Positions 53,471 through 62,257 of a DNA stretch of 64,000 nt are shown here, one piece after another (position 1 is the stretch's first letter; the number at the start of each line of letters is the position of its first letter). The notes beneath the pieces are model-generated. The model saw only the letters and a list, made by a program, of their open reading frames with translations. It had not been told where the DNA came from and ran no database searches. Where the stretch lies: assembly GCA_030681475.1 (NCBI GenBank), contig JAUXWT010000100.1, positions 1 to 64,000 on the forward strand, written 5' to 3'. The position numbers and the translations under genes are program-made. Source of the stretch: Bacteroidales bacterium. GTDB taxonomy: Bacteria > Bacteroidota > Bacteroidia > Bacteroidales > FEN-979.

Positions 53471-54541
53471 ATGCTCAACGTTGGCGACAAAGTTAAATTC
53501 CTGAATGCGTCAGGTGGAGGGATCGTAGCAAAAGTGATCGACAGCCGCATGGTCAGTGTCATGATCGAAGATGGTTTTGAGATCCCGACCATGATCAGTG
53601 AACTGATAAAGATCGATCCCACTGAACCGGCTGCACGCTTTTTTGAAGAACATTACAACATTGATCTTTCCGCGCAAACTGATAACGACCATACTGAACC
53701 TGAAGATGACCGGTTAACTCATCTTCCGGCTCATGTTAAAACCGACCGCAAATCAGAAGATATCTACCTTGCTTTTGTTCCGCATGATCAAAAATGGCTT
53801 ATTACCGGACCATTGGATATTTTCCTGGTCAACAACAGCTCTTATGATATACTGTATAATATATTCAGTCTGACTCCTACCGGTCATTACAGCGGAGTTG
53901 ATTATGGTAGTATTTTTCCCGATTCTAAGCTGTTGCTGGATACCGTTAATCGTGAACAGTTGACACGTTGGACAGAGGGATGCATGCAATTCCTATTCCA
54001 TAAGGAGCAATGCAAGTCATTGCTTCCACCATTCAATTCCGAATTCCGGGTTGATGGAAAAAAGTTTTTTAAAGAGGGCAATTATCGTGATAATTCTGTC
54101 ATGCAAGCCAGAGGTATCGTAGTAAGAGTGCTTTCACTCACTGAATATTTCAATGCTGAAAGGCAGGCCAATCCTGGTTCACAAGCAGATAACCGGCGTC
54201 CGGGAAATGCTGCCACCCTGATCACCCGTTACCAGGTGGCGCCACAAGAAGCAGTGGTTGACCTCCATATTCATGAATTGATTGATGATCCCGCCAATCT
54301 GGAAAAATCTGAGATCCTCGAATTCCAGAAAAACCATTTTCTGAAGTGTCTTGACAGTGCACTCGCGGGTAATTTTCGCAAAGTGATTTTTATTCATGGG
54401 GTAGGTAACGGTGTCCTGCGGAATGTCCTTCTTGATTTACTTAAAAATCAAGAGGGCATCGCTTATAACGATGCCCCCATGTCAAAATATGGAATCGGCG
54501 CCCTGGAGATCAGGATACCGCATAATGAAGCTATTATTTGA
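53471..54541 (+). CDS. DUF2027 and Smr domain protein
   Basis: A 356-residue protein. The N-terminal part (NVGDKVKFLNASGGGIVAKVI ... MVSVMIEDGFEIPTM) and middle match DUF2027. The C-terminal about 85 residues are an Smr domain (VDLHIHELID, VIFIHGVGNGVLRNVL). Smr domains in MutS2 and related proteins are RNA/DNA nucleases with the DLHG-like and HGxG motifs seen here; the first is DLHIH rather than DLHG. A nuclease role, perhaps on stalled ribosome mRNA, is inferred. The last 8 bases overlap the end of the convergent T9SS gene. Confidence 0.9.
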   Translation: MLNVGDKVKFLNASGGGIVAKVIDSRMVSVMIEDGFEIPTMISELIKIDPTEPAARFFEEHYNIDLSAQTDNDHTEPEDDRLTHLPAHVKTDRKSEDIYLAFVPHDQKWLITGPLDIFLVNNSSYDILYNIFSLTPTGHYSGVDYGSIFPDSKLLLDTVNREQLTRWTEGCMQFLFHKEQCKSLLPPFNSEFRVDGKKFFKEGNYRDNSVMQARGIVVRVLSLTEYFNAERQANPGSQADNRRPGNAATLITRYQVAPQEAVVDLHIHELIDDPANLEKSEILEFQKNHFLKCLDSALAGNFRKVIFIHGVGNGVLRNVLLDLLKNQEGIAYNDAPMSKYGIGALEIRIPHNEAII

Positions 54542-56228
54542 TAACAGATACTTTACGGGAATAAACCTCCGTGCCTGTGTTCACCTGCAAGATATAAACG
54601 CCAGGCTGTAAATTGCTGTTATCCAGTTTGGTTGTGTGTTGGCCGGCATTCATATATCCCAATAAACGTGAGTTTACCAATTGTCCGAATGCACTGTAAA
54701 GGCTCATTTGTACATCGCCACTTTGCTTCATGTAAAATGAAACCCTGGCGGGACCATCCATTGGATTCGGGTAAACGATCAAAGGATTGCGAATGCTGAC
54801 TTCCGAAACAGACACAGGGGCCTCCATCCGGAATTCACTGAGTTCGGAATACCCGAATGATCCACCTTGTTTGATGGTAGCGCCATTTGAGGAAACCTCA
54901 TAGCCGCCATTGCCGTTGCTGCAGCAAATGCCATTGCCGCCGGTATCTTTGATGGTAAAGGAATAACAGTCGGCCTGCGGCATGGTGTAGGTTTGCTGGT
55001 AAAGTTTGTTCGCTTCGGGATATGGCCCGCCGCTGGCCACCACAACGTCCAGTGAGTTCTTAATTTCCCAGGTCGTTTCCTGCGGTGAATTATCGGTTCT
55101 TATTGCAACTTTTATCTGGGCGGTTGAAAGTGGGGCGGGAGTGAAGTTGAATTCAAGGGTGTCATTTTTCGGATACTGGTCTGAAGTGTTGTTCGGATCA
55201 GTGGAATAAACGGTCAGCTTATTCTGGGGAAGAAGGTCGAACAGGTATCCGGGCAGGGTAACCACGGTTTTTTGCATGCTTCCCAGGTTACCGTTCCAGG
55301 TGAAACTGTTCAAGGCCCCATCATTTATTTTGTATTTGACGGTCATGCTGGTAACAGGATTACTCCCGTTGTTCCTTATTCTTACCTGTGGTGAAAGATT
55401 GTTGTTACAGGTTTTCGGCGGAATATTCACGACGTCAAGCACCTGCAGATCATTATTGTAGGGAAGGGTCAGGGGACCTGCCGAACTGTTGGCGGTCTGA
55501 TAGATCTCTTTGGTGCCTTTATCCTGGACAAATCCTACCGATGCAACCTCCGCAAAGCTATACACTGTACCTACTTTCCACATACCTTCAATCAATACGT
55601 AATCGCCCGTAACCATCGACAGCGGTAAAGTAGTGCCACCGGAACCGGGCAGCATTTTCTTCATCACGTTATAGAAATCACGTTCGCCGTTTGAACTTGC
55701 GCAAGGGGCGTAGGCAAAGTGTATCCACTTTTCGATGATAACGTTATGAGCCGTCATGCTTGCACTCACATTCTGCGTGCATTTAACGAGTATGGTTGAG
55801 AAAACAGTGTCCTGGCCGGTTGAAACCTGGTGCTGTAACTGGATCTCAAATGGAGAGGGAACAGCTAACCTGTTGTCAATGGTTGCCATGTTCCATCCAC
55901 CGGCGCTTCCATTGTAATAATTCCCGTCAAGCACCGAATAAGGGACATACATGTTCGTGGGCGCCATGTAGTAACTGACCCGTGTTGATGCCTCGCCGGG
56001 ATTGTCCAAATTCATCGGATCGCCGGCAACTGGCCAGTTCACATGATAGTAGATCGACGTGAATTTGTCAGGATTTTGCGTCTGCCAGGTATGAAACTGT
56101 GCGTTCTTACTAACGCAAGGGCCACATGTTGCCGAGGTGAACTCCTCCAGCATCACCAATCGTGGAGACTGGGAATATCCTGCATAAAGAAAACAGGAAC
56201 ATGCAAAAAACAGTATAAGTTTTTTCAT
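54534..56228 (-). CDS. Omp28-like thioredoxin-fold T9SS protein
   Basis: A 564-residue exported protein. Signal peptide (about 1-19), then an Omp28-related thioredoxin-like domain opening with LEEFTSATCGPCVSKNAQFH, which keeps a CxxC pair (CGPC). Two beta-sandwich regions follow (CNNNLSPQVRIRNNGSNPVTSM; TTWEIKNSLDVVVASGGPY with DTGGNGICC). A T9SS sorting domain ends the protein (VYPNPMDGPARVSF, PGVYILQVNTG). The CGPC pair suggests thiol-disulfide exchange at the surface, but activity is unproven for this family. Confidence 0.9.
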   Translation of the reverse strand: MKKLILFFACSCFLYAGYSQSPRLVMLEEFTSATCGPCVSKNAQFHTWQTQNPDKFTSIYYHVNWPVAGDPMNLDNPGEASTRVSYYMAPTNMYVPYSVLDGNYYNGSAGGWNMATIDNRLAVPSPFEIQLQHQVSTGQDTVFSTILVKCTQNVSASMTAHNVIIEKWIHFAYAPCASSNGERDFYNVMKKMLPGSGGTTLPLSMVTGDYVLIEGMWKVGTVYSFAEVASVGFVQDKGTKEIYQTANSSAGPLTLPYNNDLQVLDVVNIPPKTCNNNLSPQVRIRNNGSNPVTSMTVKYKINDGALNSFTWNGNLGSMQKTVVTLPGYLFDLLPQNKLTVYSTDPNNTSDQYPKNDTLEFNFTPAPLSTAQIKVAIRTDNSPQETTWEIKNSLDVVVASGGPYPEANKLYQQTYTMPQADCYSFTIKDTGGNGICCSNGNGGYEVSSNGATIKQGGSFGYSELSEFRMEAPVSVSEVSIRNPLIVYPNPMDGPARVSFYMKQSGDVQMSLYSAFGQLVNSRLLGYMNAGQHTTKLDNSNLQPGVYILQVNTGTEVYSRKVSVIK

Positions 56229-56255
56229 AATAAAAGGATTTGCTTTTAACCATTA

Positions 56256-56263
56256 CAAATATA
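56256..56263 (-). promoter_or_regulatory. -7 box for the Omp28-like gene
   Basis: Minus-strand TATATTTG, 28 bases before the start. Confidence 0.4.
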
Positions 56264-56305
56264 TCAAATATTATGGCCGGATATCTTCTCTGGAGAAAAA
56301 AATCG

Positions 56306-56313
56306 TAACTTTG
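56306..56313 (+). promoter_or_regulatory. -7 box for the 56341 T9SS gene
   Basis: TAACTTTG, 27 bases before ATG 56341 and divergent from the box at 56256. It overlaps a potential TTG start at 56311, which argues against that start. Confidence 0.5.
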
Positions 56314-56340
56314 CTGAATAACTCCGAAAAAAATATACTT

Positions 56341-57084
56341 ATGAAAAGTCTGACACTGACCTTTTGCTTGTTCGCGGCAATTGCTTTTTATGGTTATTCT
56401 CAAAACCTGATGCTGTCTGACAACAATGGCCCGATCGCAGCAAATTCAACCATTATTCAGGCCGGCACTCCTGAAAGTACGGAGCTGATCACCTATCTTA
56501 ATGTTAAAAACACAGGGAGCAACACCCTCAATATACTGTGTAAAAAAGTTGAATTGAAAATAATCGATTCAACTGAAGTTGCCATATGTTGGGCAGGTGG
56601 CTGTTATTCATCAACCACTTTTGTTTCGCCAAATGCCCAGGCCATTGCGGCCGGTGAAACCATCACTGATTTTTCGGGACATTACTCACAAATTGCCTTC
56701 AGACCTATTAAATCGGGCGAGAGTGTGGTACGGTGGGTTTTCTATGACCAGTCAAATGTGAACGATTCAGTGAGTTTGACGGTAAAATACACCACCTATC
56801 CATTGGGTATTGACCAGAAGAAGGCCAGCCAGGGGGCGCTTTCGAATATTTATCCGAATCCGGCATCCGCGGTTGCCAGGATCAGCTGTTCAGTTCCTCC
56901 CGGATCAAATGGGACGATAATCATCCGCGACATGTTGGGAACATCTATACTTGCACAAGCTCTTCCGGCCAATTCCGGCTACGTAACCATCAATACCACC
57001 AATCTGAGTGACGGAATTTATTTCTGTACACTTTTGGTAGATGGTTCTACAAGCCAGACTAAAAAGCTGATCGTAAAGCATTGA
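56341..57084 (+). CDS. Small T9SS-secreted protein
   Basis: A 247-residue protein with a signal peptide (MKSLTLTFCLFAAIAFYGYSQ), one beta-sandwich domain (about 25-160) with cysteine segment AICWAGGCYSS, and a T9SS sorting domain (IYPNPASAVARISC, LSDGIYFCTLLVDG). The sandwich resembles the immunoglobulin-like module frequent in Omp28-type neighbours. It is divergent from the Omp28-like gene, and the two may work together. Confidence 0.85.
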   Translation: MKSLTLTFCLFAAIAFYGYSQNLMLSDNNGPIAANSTIIQAGTPESTELITYLNVKNTGSNTLNILCKKVELKIIDSTEVAICWAGGCYSSTTFVSPNAQAIAAGETITDFSGHYSQIAFRPIKSGESVVRWVFYDQSNVNDSVSLTVKYTTYPLGIDQKKASQGALSNIYPNPASAVARISCSVPPGSNGTIIIRDMLGTSILAQALPANSGYVTINTTNLSDGIYFCTLLVDGSTSQTKKLIVKH

Positions 57085-57110
57085 TCCGTTCCGGATACCG
57101 GTGAAACCGA

Positions 57111-57125
57111 AATCCGCTTCGGATT
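57111..57125. terminator. Short palindrome at the metK stop
   Basis: AATCCG-CTT-CGGATT between the convergent T9SS gene and metK. A 6-bp stem without a T run, so only a weak terminator candidate. Confidence 0.25.
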
Positions 57126-58467
57126 ATAACCCAAATTCTTTTTTAAGTTTGACTACATAATCAAGCTTTTCCCAGGCAAAGAATGTTATCTTTTTCTTGT
57201 AAACATCCTTTCCGTTTCCATCAACTTTCCTGGGTTTTGAACCATTAACAGGATAAAAAACTTCAACCTCCTTCGCGTAGTGATCACGACCGAAATGGCC
57301 ATAGGATGCCGTTGGCTGGTAAATAGGATTCTTCAGGCCGAAACGTTCAACGATCGCGTAAGGACGCATATCGAATAATTTATTGATCTTTTCGGCTATC
57401 AGACTGTCCGGTAAAATCTTTCCCTTTTTATCTTTCACTCTGGCCGTGCCAAAGGTATTGACATAAAGTCCGACAGGCTGTGCAACGCCAATTGCATAGG
57501 CAACCTGGATGATCACCTGGTCGGCAACACCTGCAGCGACCATATTCTTTGCAATATGCCGGGCAGCATAAGCAGCCGAACGGTCAACCTTTGAAGGGTC
57601 CTTTCCCGAAAAAGCGCCGCCGCCATGAGCCCCGTGACCGCCATAGGTGTCAACAATGATCTTCCGGCCGGTGAGACCGGTATCGCCATGGGGTCCGCCG
57701 ATGACGAATTTTCCGGTAGGGTTCACATGAAGTTTGAAGTCATTTTGAAAGAGCTTTTGGATTTTGACAGGCAGGGTCTTTTTAACCCTGGGAATGAGAA
57801 TTTTCTGAACATCATCCCTGATCTTGTCCTGCATGGCCTTTTCAGCGATTTTTTCAGCTTTAGCTGTTTTTCCGGCAGGTTGGATGAACTCGTCATGCTG
57901 GGTGCTCACCACGATGGTATTTATGCGTAACGGTTTCCCGTGGTCATCATATTCAATGGTGACCTGCGATTTGCTGTCGGGTCGCAAATACTTCATCTGT
58001 TTTCCCTCCCGCCGGATTTCCGCCAATTCCTGAAGGAAAATGTGGGCCAGTTCGATAGACATCGGCATGAGGTTTTCCATTTCATTGCAGGCGTAACCGA
58101 ACATCATCCCCTGGTCGCCTGCGCCCTGGTCCTCTTTCCTTTCACGCACAACGCCCTGGTTAATATCTGCTGACTGCTCGTGAATGGTGGAGATCACGCC
58201 GCAGGAGTCACTGTCGAAACGATATTCGGCTTTGGTATAACCGATCTCCCGGATCACACGGCGGGCGGTCTCCTGAACATCAACCCATCCCTGTGTTCTC
58301 ACTTCACCGCCGCAGACAACAAGCCCGGTAGTCACAAAAGTCTCACATGCCACTTTCGATTCCGGATCCCACTTCATGAACTCATCAAGCAAGGCATCTG
58401 ATATCTGGTCGGCCACTTTATCCGGATGTCCCTCTGATACAGACTCCGATGTAAATAAATATCCCAT
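57124..58467 (-). CDS. metK: S-adenosylmethionine synthetase
   Basis: A 447-residue enzyme making SAM from methionine and ATP. Signatures are [35 protein letters not shown], the flexible-loop region [21 protein letters not shown] and [14 protein letters not shown]. It is longer than the E. coli enzyme, with extra residues in the middle typical of Bacteroidetes. Its roughly 210-base leader begins with a SAM-II riboswitch candidate, so feedback by SAM is likely. Confidence 0.96.
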   Translation of the reverse strand: MGYLFTSESVSEGHPDKVADQISDALLDEFMKWDPESKVACETFVTTGLVVCGGEVRTQGWVDVQETARRVIREIGYTKAEYRFDSDSCGVISTIHEQSADINQGVVRERKEDQGAGDQGMMFGYACNEMENLMPMSIELAHIFLQELAEIRREGKQMKYLRPDSKSQVTIEYDDHGKPLRINTIVVSTQHDEFIQPAGKTAKAEKIAEKAMQDKIRDDVQKILIPRVKKTLPVKIQKLFQNDFKLHVNPTGKFVIGGPHGDTGLTGRKIIVDTYGGHGAHGGGAFSGKDPSKVDRSAAYAARHIAKNMVAAGVADQVIIQVAYAIGVAQPVGLYVNTFGTARVKDKKGKILPDSLIAEKINKLFDMRPYAIVERFGLKNPIYQPTASYGHFGRDHYAKEVEVFYPVNGSKPRKVDGNGKDVYKKKITFFAWEKLDYVVKLKKEFGL

Positions 58468-58476
58468 AAGAAAAAA

Positions 58477-58559
58477 ATTACGAATTACGAATTAAGAATT
58501 ATAAATGACTTTATATTACCCTGTTACCCTGTTACCCTGTTACCTTGTCACCCTGTTAC
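58477..58559. repeat. TACGAATTA and TTACCCTG arrays in the metK leader
   Basis: CGAATTA units (58480-58500) and then TTACCCTG/TCACCCTG units (58514-58559). Both lie between the SAM-II candidate and the metK start codon, so they would be transcribed. Confidence 0.88.
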
Positions 58560-58627
58560 TAAAACAGTTTCAACAAGGATAATAATAACAAAGAAAAGAC
58601 TTGACAATTGATTGAAGGAAGGAAATG

Positions 58628-58680
58628 TTGGTTTAGCATTTTTTTCCAGTGGTTGCAATCAATCAAATCTTTCCACTATT
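58628..58680 (-). ncRNA. Candidate SAM-II riboswitch upstream of metK
   Basis: The minus strand reads AGTGG (58677-58673), a loop with GATTTGATTGATTGCAA, CCACT (58652-58648), an A-rich joint, then TGCTAAACC (58638-58630). This is the order of the SAM-II aptamer: P1 stem, a loop with GAUUU...UUGCAA, the P1 3' strand, an A-rich linker, then GCUAAA that forms the pseudoknot with the loop. P1 is 5 bp plus a U-G pair. It starts about 8-10 bases after the -7 box, just where the transcript should begin, and precedes metK, a known target class. Confidence 0.62.
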
Positions 58681-58687
58681 CAGGTTG

Positions 58688-58716
58688 CAAAATTAATAAA
58701 AATTTTAATTGTCCAA
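58688..58716 (-). promoter_or_regulatory. Promoter of metK
   Basis: On the minus strand TTG (58716-58714), 18 bases, TAATTTTG (58695-58688). The TSS would fall near 58680, giving a leader of about 210 bases that carries the riboswitch candidate and repeat arrays. The promoter overlaps the end of the HEPN gene. Confidence 0.55.
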
Positions 58717-59112
58717 TGGTGCTTTTAGAAACTGCTCCATTTCTCTGATAAATTCGGTCATCTCACCAAACATCTGTAAAAGTTCCTGCTTGTCCAGCTC
58801 AAAGACTGTTGCATAATCTCCTTTTGTACGAAGATTGTAAGCTTTTGTAATAATCTTGGAAAATTTCACATCTATTTTCCCGGTATGGATAAAGGTTTTA
58901 TTAAACCAACCTAACAATTGTGTATGCTTTGATGACTCAAATTGATATTTCAGGGATAATGCCTGTAACATGTAAAACATGCTGTAATACATCCTGTTCA
59001 TTGATCCTCGCAGCATGTCGTTCTGTAACAGGAATTCAGCTTCCCGGACAGTTGATTTAGCCTGATCTTCTCGGTAAGTGATAAGTTCTGATCTGCTTTC
59101 TTCATCAATCAT
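58705..59112 (-). CDS. HEPN domain protein (HEPN/MNT pair)
   Basis: A 135-residue helical protein of the HEPN superfamily (UPF0332-like): EAEFLLQNDMLRGSMNRMYYSMFYMLQALSL, SSKHTQLLGWFNKTFI and TKAYNLRTKGDYA. The N-R-x-Y-Y-x-M-F and L-R-x-x-x-D-Y segments are the family core. HEPN proteins paired with minimal nucleotidyltransferases act as RNase toxins or as substrate-binding partners. The canonical R-x4-6-H is not evident, so toxicity is uncertain. It overlaps the MNT gene by 4 bases. Confidence 0.88.
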   Translation of the reverse strand: MIDEESRSELITYREDQAKSTVREAEFLLQNDMLRGSMNRMYYSMFYMLQALSLKYQFESSKHTQLLGWFNKTFIHTGKIDVKFSKIITKAYNLRTKGDYATVFELDKQELLQMFGEMTEFIREMEQFLKAPLDN

Positions 59113-59432
59113 GCGTGAATCCCTCTCTCTAAAGCATTAATAATAATTGGTTCTCTCCCTTTCAAGGAATTATTCCGCTCATTTTCCGATAAGAGGTGGA
59201 GATCAAATAATACCTGGTATTTCAGACCCACATCGAATGCTTTATCAAATATAAGATTCTGATATTTCCAGTCATAATCATTTGATAAGACAATCAGAAT
59301 ATCATAATCAGAATCTTCTGCCGAAATTCCGGTGGTTTGAGAACCAAATAGAATCACCTCTTGAATATCATCGCCGAATTGGGCGACCAAATATCGCTTC
59401 AATTCTATTAAAACCATTTTTGGAGTAAACAT
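59109..59432 (-). CDS. Minimal nucleotidyltransferase (MNT antitoxin-like)
   Basis: A 107-residue nucleotidyltransferase with the active site GSQTTGISAEDSDYDILIV (GSxxxG...DxD). I chose ATG 59432 (MFTPKMVLIEL) because it follows a -7 box; upstream open codons overlap the next gene's 3' end. In several systems the MNT protein neutralises HEPN by adding AMP or ADP to it. Confidence 0.88.
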   Translation of the reverse strand: MFTPKMVLIELKRYLVAQFGDDIQEVILFGSQTTGISAEDSDYDILIVLSNDYDWKYQNLIFDKAFDVGLKYQVLFDLHLLSENERNNSLKGREPIIINALERGIHA

Positions 59433-59457
59433 AATGAAATCAAAATTATTGTGAATA

Positions 59458-59465
59458 CAAAGGTA
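59458..59465 (-). promoter_or_regulatory. -7 box for the MNT-HEPN operon
   Basis: Minus-strand TACCTTTG, 25 bases before ATG 59432. Supports that start codon. Confidence 0.45.
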
Positions 59466-59527
59466 ACAGTTTTTCTTCTGTTCTTTCATTACCTTCTCTC
59501 TTTCAAAAGGAGGTTTGGAATGAAGTG

Positions 59528-61024
59528 TCATTCTCTAATCCATTTTCCCCTTCCGATAATTCTCCCGTCATGTTCAAACGTGTAGAGATACATTCCTTTA
59601 GCCAAACCAGGCAGGTCAATTTTTGTTTTTTGCTGTTTGATTTCCGTAAACAATACCGTCCCCCCATTCATATCATACATGCGAAGGGTGGCCGATTTAT
59701 ATTGGGGCCCAAGTAATGCGATGCAGTATTCACTACCCGGATTCGGTGCAAGTATCGCCTCCGACATCAAATATTTCTGGTTTTCGGGAAGGGACAAGAC
59801 TCTGCCAGCCGTGTCAGTTTTCAGGATGAAAATATTAACATGTTTATTGTCTGGCGTCAGGTGGTTAAATCGAGTTCCGACAATTAAAGCACCACTCTCC
59901 TTCACATCAATTATATCACTTGGGAAATACACGGCATCTCCACCAAATAGCGTATGTCCCTTAATGTTTAAATCGAAATCTGTTTTTAGAAACTGAACCC
60001 AAGTAGGCTTTGTTAAATAAGGATAATTATCAAAATTCATGTTAAAAATACCGGCAAGATAGATTACGGAATTCTTCTTGTCAACGGAGACCATCCCTCC
60101 ACCACGGGAAGGATAAACCAATGTGTCGTAGCTTTCCCAGAATTCCGAGACTTTTATTGTTTTGTTCGAATCATTTACTAAAAAAAGACCAATATCACGA
60201 TTATCTGCAGTATGATTTGAAAATGCAGAACCTGTGACGAAAAAGATGGAGTCGTTTAATGGGCTTGCTGATATGTTTACGGTGATCATCCTTTCAGCGG
60301 GTGCTCCATAACGATAATTAAGGTCGCGGTCGAGGCACAAAACATTATTCGTTGAGGTGATGTCGTTAATAATCGGGCCGAAATAGTAAACATATATTGT
60401 TTCATTTGATTTAACGAAGAAAATATCTTGCGGAACATTCATCGGATAAGTAGACGGATGATGATATCTTCCGATTATATCAAATTGCAGATTCAATTTG
60501 AGAACGATAAAATCAACTTGGTTTGCTGAAACAGAGTCATATCGGGCAAGTAAATAAAGAATGGAATCATCAACAATTGTTGCTTTCCAGACGTTAACCC
60601 TCCTGCCAGATTCCATTATAATTTCCTTAGTTTGGATTACCTGAAGTGAATCGTTAATAACAGTGAATGTGAGCATTGACTGAACCGGATTGGAATTATC
60701 CAATTCTTGGTCTCCGCTTACTACAAATCGGTTTTGGGAACCTGGAAATGGATTTATTGTACCCAGTCGTGATATTTTATTATCTGAATTAATGTCTAAT
60801 GTTTGAATTATATTCCCGATGTTGTTGACTTTAACACAATATCCACGTGATTCCACATCATTTGGGCCTTTTGCTCCTACTAATATGAATTCCTGATTAT
60901 TAGTTTGAATCAATTCGCTTATACTTTCCGAGTATTGTGATGGGAAATACTTAAAAAAAGTCGTTTGTGAATAGGATAAGATATTAATTATAAGTAGAAT
61001 AGAAAGACTGAAAATGGATTTCAT
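59528..61024 (-). CDS. T9SS-secreted protein with repeated beta-strand body
   Basis: A 498-residue exported protein with a signal peptide (MKSIFSLSILLIINILSYSQ), a body of about 380 residues rich in short beta strands with propeller-like repeats (EFILVGAKGPND, SMLTFTVIND, LYLLARYDS), and a sorting domain (APNPGSEYCIALLG, KGMYLYTFEHDG). I cannot assign a function. Lower GC than the T9SS proteins at 0.6-5 kb. Confidence 0.82.
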   Translation of the reverse strand: MKSIFSLSILLIINILSYSQTTFFKYFPSQYSESISELIQTNNQEFILVGAKGPNDVESRGYCVKVNNIGNIIQTLDINSDNKISRLGTINPFPGSQNRFVVSGDQELDNSNPVQSMLTFTVINDSLQVIQTKEIIMESGRRVNVWKATIVDDSILYLLARYDSVSANQVDFIVLKLNLQFDIIGRYHHPSTYPMNVPQDIFFVKSNETIYVYYFGPIINDITSTNNVLCLDRDLNYRYGAPAERMITVNISASPLNDSIFFVTGSAFSNHTADNRDIGLFLVNDSNKTIKVSEFWESYDTLVYPSRGGGMVSVDKKNSVIYLAGIFNMNFDNYPYLTKPTWVQFLKTDFDLNIKGHTLFGGDAVYFPSDIIDVKESGALIVGTRFNHLTPDNKHVNIFILKTDTAGRVLSLPENQKYLMSEAILAPNPGSEYCIALLGPQYKSATLRMYDMNGGTVLFTEIKQQKTKIDLPGLAKGMYLYTFEHDGRIIGRGKWIRE

Positions 61025-61100
61025 TTTATATGTTTTTGTAAAAATAAATTTGAAATAAACTAAAATAAATGAAAATAAGAGGGTACCTCAAATGCCACTA

Positions 61101-61168
61101 TTCACCGCTAAGACGCAAAAATATTCACAGAGTTTTAATGCGTTGCATATTAGCATCTTAGCGGTGAA
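61101..61168. repeat. Inverted repeat with TTCACCGCTAAGA arms
   Basis: TTCACCGCTAAGA (61101-61113) and TCTTAGCGGTGAA (61156-61168), 13 perfect base pairs, with GACGCAAAA following the left arm. Structurally similar to the nested element at 577-640. Confidence 0.75.
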
Positions 61169-61210
61169 GATAGTTTCCATATTTATAGGACCTCCTATAA
61201 AATTATGATG

Positions 61211-62257
61211 TTAATCAGGAGGAACTCCTTCATGAAATACTCCGTAATACATCCAGTATGCGTATATATCTGGTAATGGAGGATTTGGCGGAGGGGTCAA
61301 AATCACATCTCGTTTAACATTAACGTGACTGAATGATTTACCTGGAACTAGATTATCATTGATCAAATAATCGAAAACACTCAGATAATAATTCAATTCC
61401 TGATATCCAATACATGTTAAAGGATTATAAAGACCGTTTGCAAATATCATATAACCCCCAACTGGATTCGATGGGTCGGGATAGGCATAAGGTTGAAGAT
61501 AAGCCCACTCAACATCAGTGAAATATCCGAGTTCAGAACTGCCGACTGGATTGTTGAACCTGTTTTGCAGTAAAATTCTTGCATCATAGGGTGTACCTCC
61601 CCCTGTGCAACGACCTGCTTGCATATACCAATACCAATTATCATTCGGCCCAAAAGGTTGATAATTTGTTTCTATAACCTCCTCACCGATTGTTGCATCT
61701 AAATAAAAAGTTTCACTCCCATCTTTTAAGATAGTCGGGGATACATAAATATCAACAGCATCAGCTTTTATTGTTGAATTACTCCCAATTGCAGAATCAA
61801 TTTTATCTTGAAAGGCAGAATAAATCTCATTGATTTGATCAATAGTAATTGAACCATTCATTGGAACAACTGACATTGAATCCTTAATTGAGAAAGCGTT
61901 TATGAATTGGTGAGTATTGTTCGCATTATCCAGATTCAAAAGTCCTTCGGTATACCAGATGGCACTATCCATCTCCATACTACCTGTAGATTTTTGTAGC
62001 AGGTTGGTTTTAAATGCGAGCAGGATGCGCGTAATACGTGCGTCTTGTGTGTTTTTTTCATTGCTTGCAACAGGCTTCGACTTTTCTTTTGTACATGCCT
62101 GAAATGTTCCGAAAAGGAACATTGTAATTAAAAATATATAAATGGTTTTCAGTGAGTTTATAATATTAGTTTTTAATTGGGTTTTGAAAATCGGATTGAC
62201 TAATGATATTAATCCTCGCCCCACAGTTAAAAATATCCGTGGGGCACAAACTTTCAA
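61211..62257 (-). CDS. Lipoprotein, function unknown
   Basis: A secreted protein of 300-348 residues. A lipobox FQAC follows a hydrophobic stretch (IYIFLITMFLFGTF), then KEKSKPVASNEKN. The C-terminal 170 residues include NWYWYMQAGRCTGGGTPYDARILLQN and PPPNPPLPDIYAYWMYYG. The start is unresolved: only TTG 62257 gives a long product, ATG 62122 leaves a signal too short, and the region between contains a hairpin (62218-62245). I recognise no family. Confidence 0.7.
   Translation of the reverse strand: MKVCAPRIFLTVGRGLISLVNPIFKTQLKTNIINSLKTIYIFLITMFLFGTFQACTKEKSKPVASNEKNTQDARITRILLAFKTNLLQKSTGSMEMDSAIWYTEGLLNLDNANNTHQFINAFSIKDSMSVVPMNGSITIDQINEIYSAFQDKIDSAIGSNSTIKADAVDIYVSPTILKDGSETFYLDATIGEEVIETNYQPFGPNDNWYWYMQAGRCTGGGTPYDARILLQNRFNNPVGSSELGYFTDVEWAYLQPYAYPDPSNPVGGYMIFANGLYNPLTCIGYQELNYYLSVFDYLINDNLVPGKSFSHVNVKRDVILTPPPNPPLPDIYAYWMYYGVFHEGVPPD
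62218..62245 (-). promoter_or_regulatory. Hairpin near the 5' end of the lipoprotein gene
   Basis: GCCCCAC (62218-62224) pairs with GTGGGGC (62239-62245) around 14 bases. If the gene starts downstream of it, this is a leader hairpin. Confidence 0.35.

Noticed and set aside
53471-54541. MutS2 assignment for the Smr protein
   Set aside because: There is no MutS ATPase or clamp domain; only DUF2027 and the Smr domain are present.
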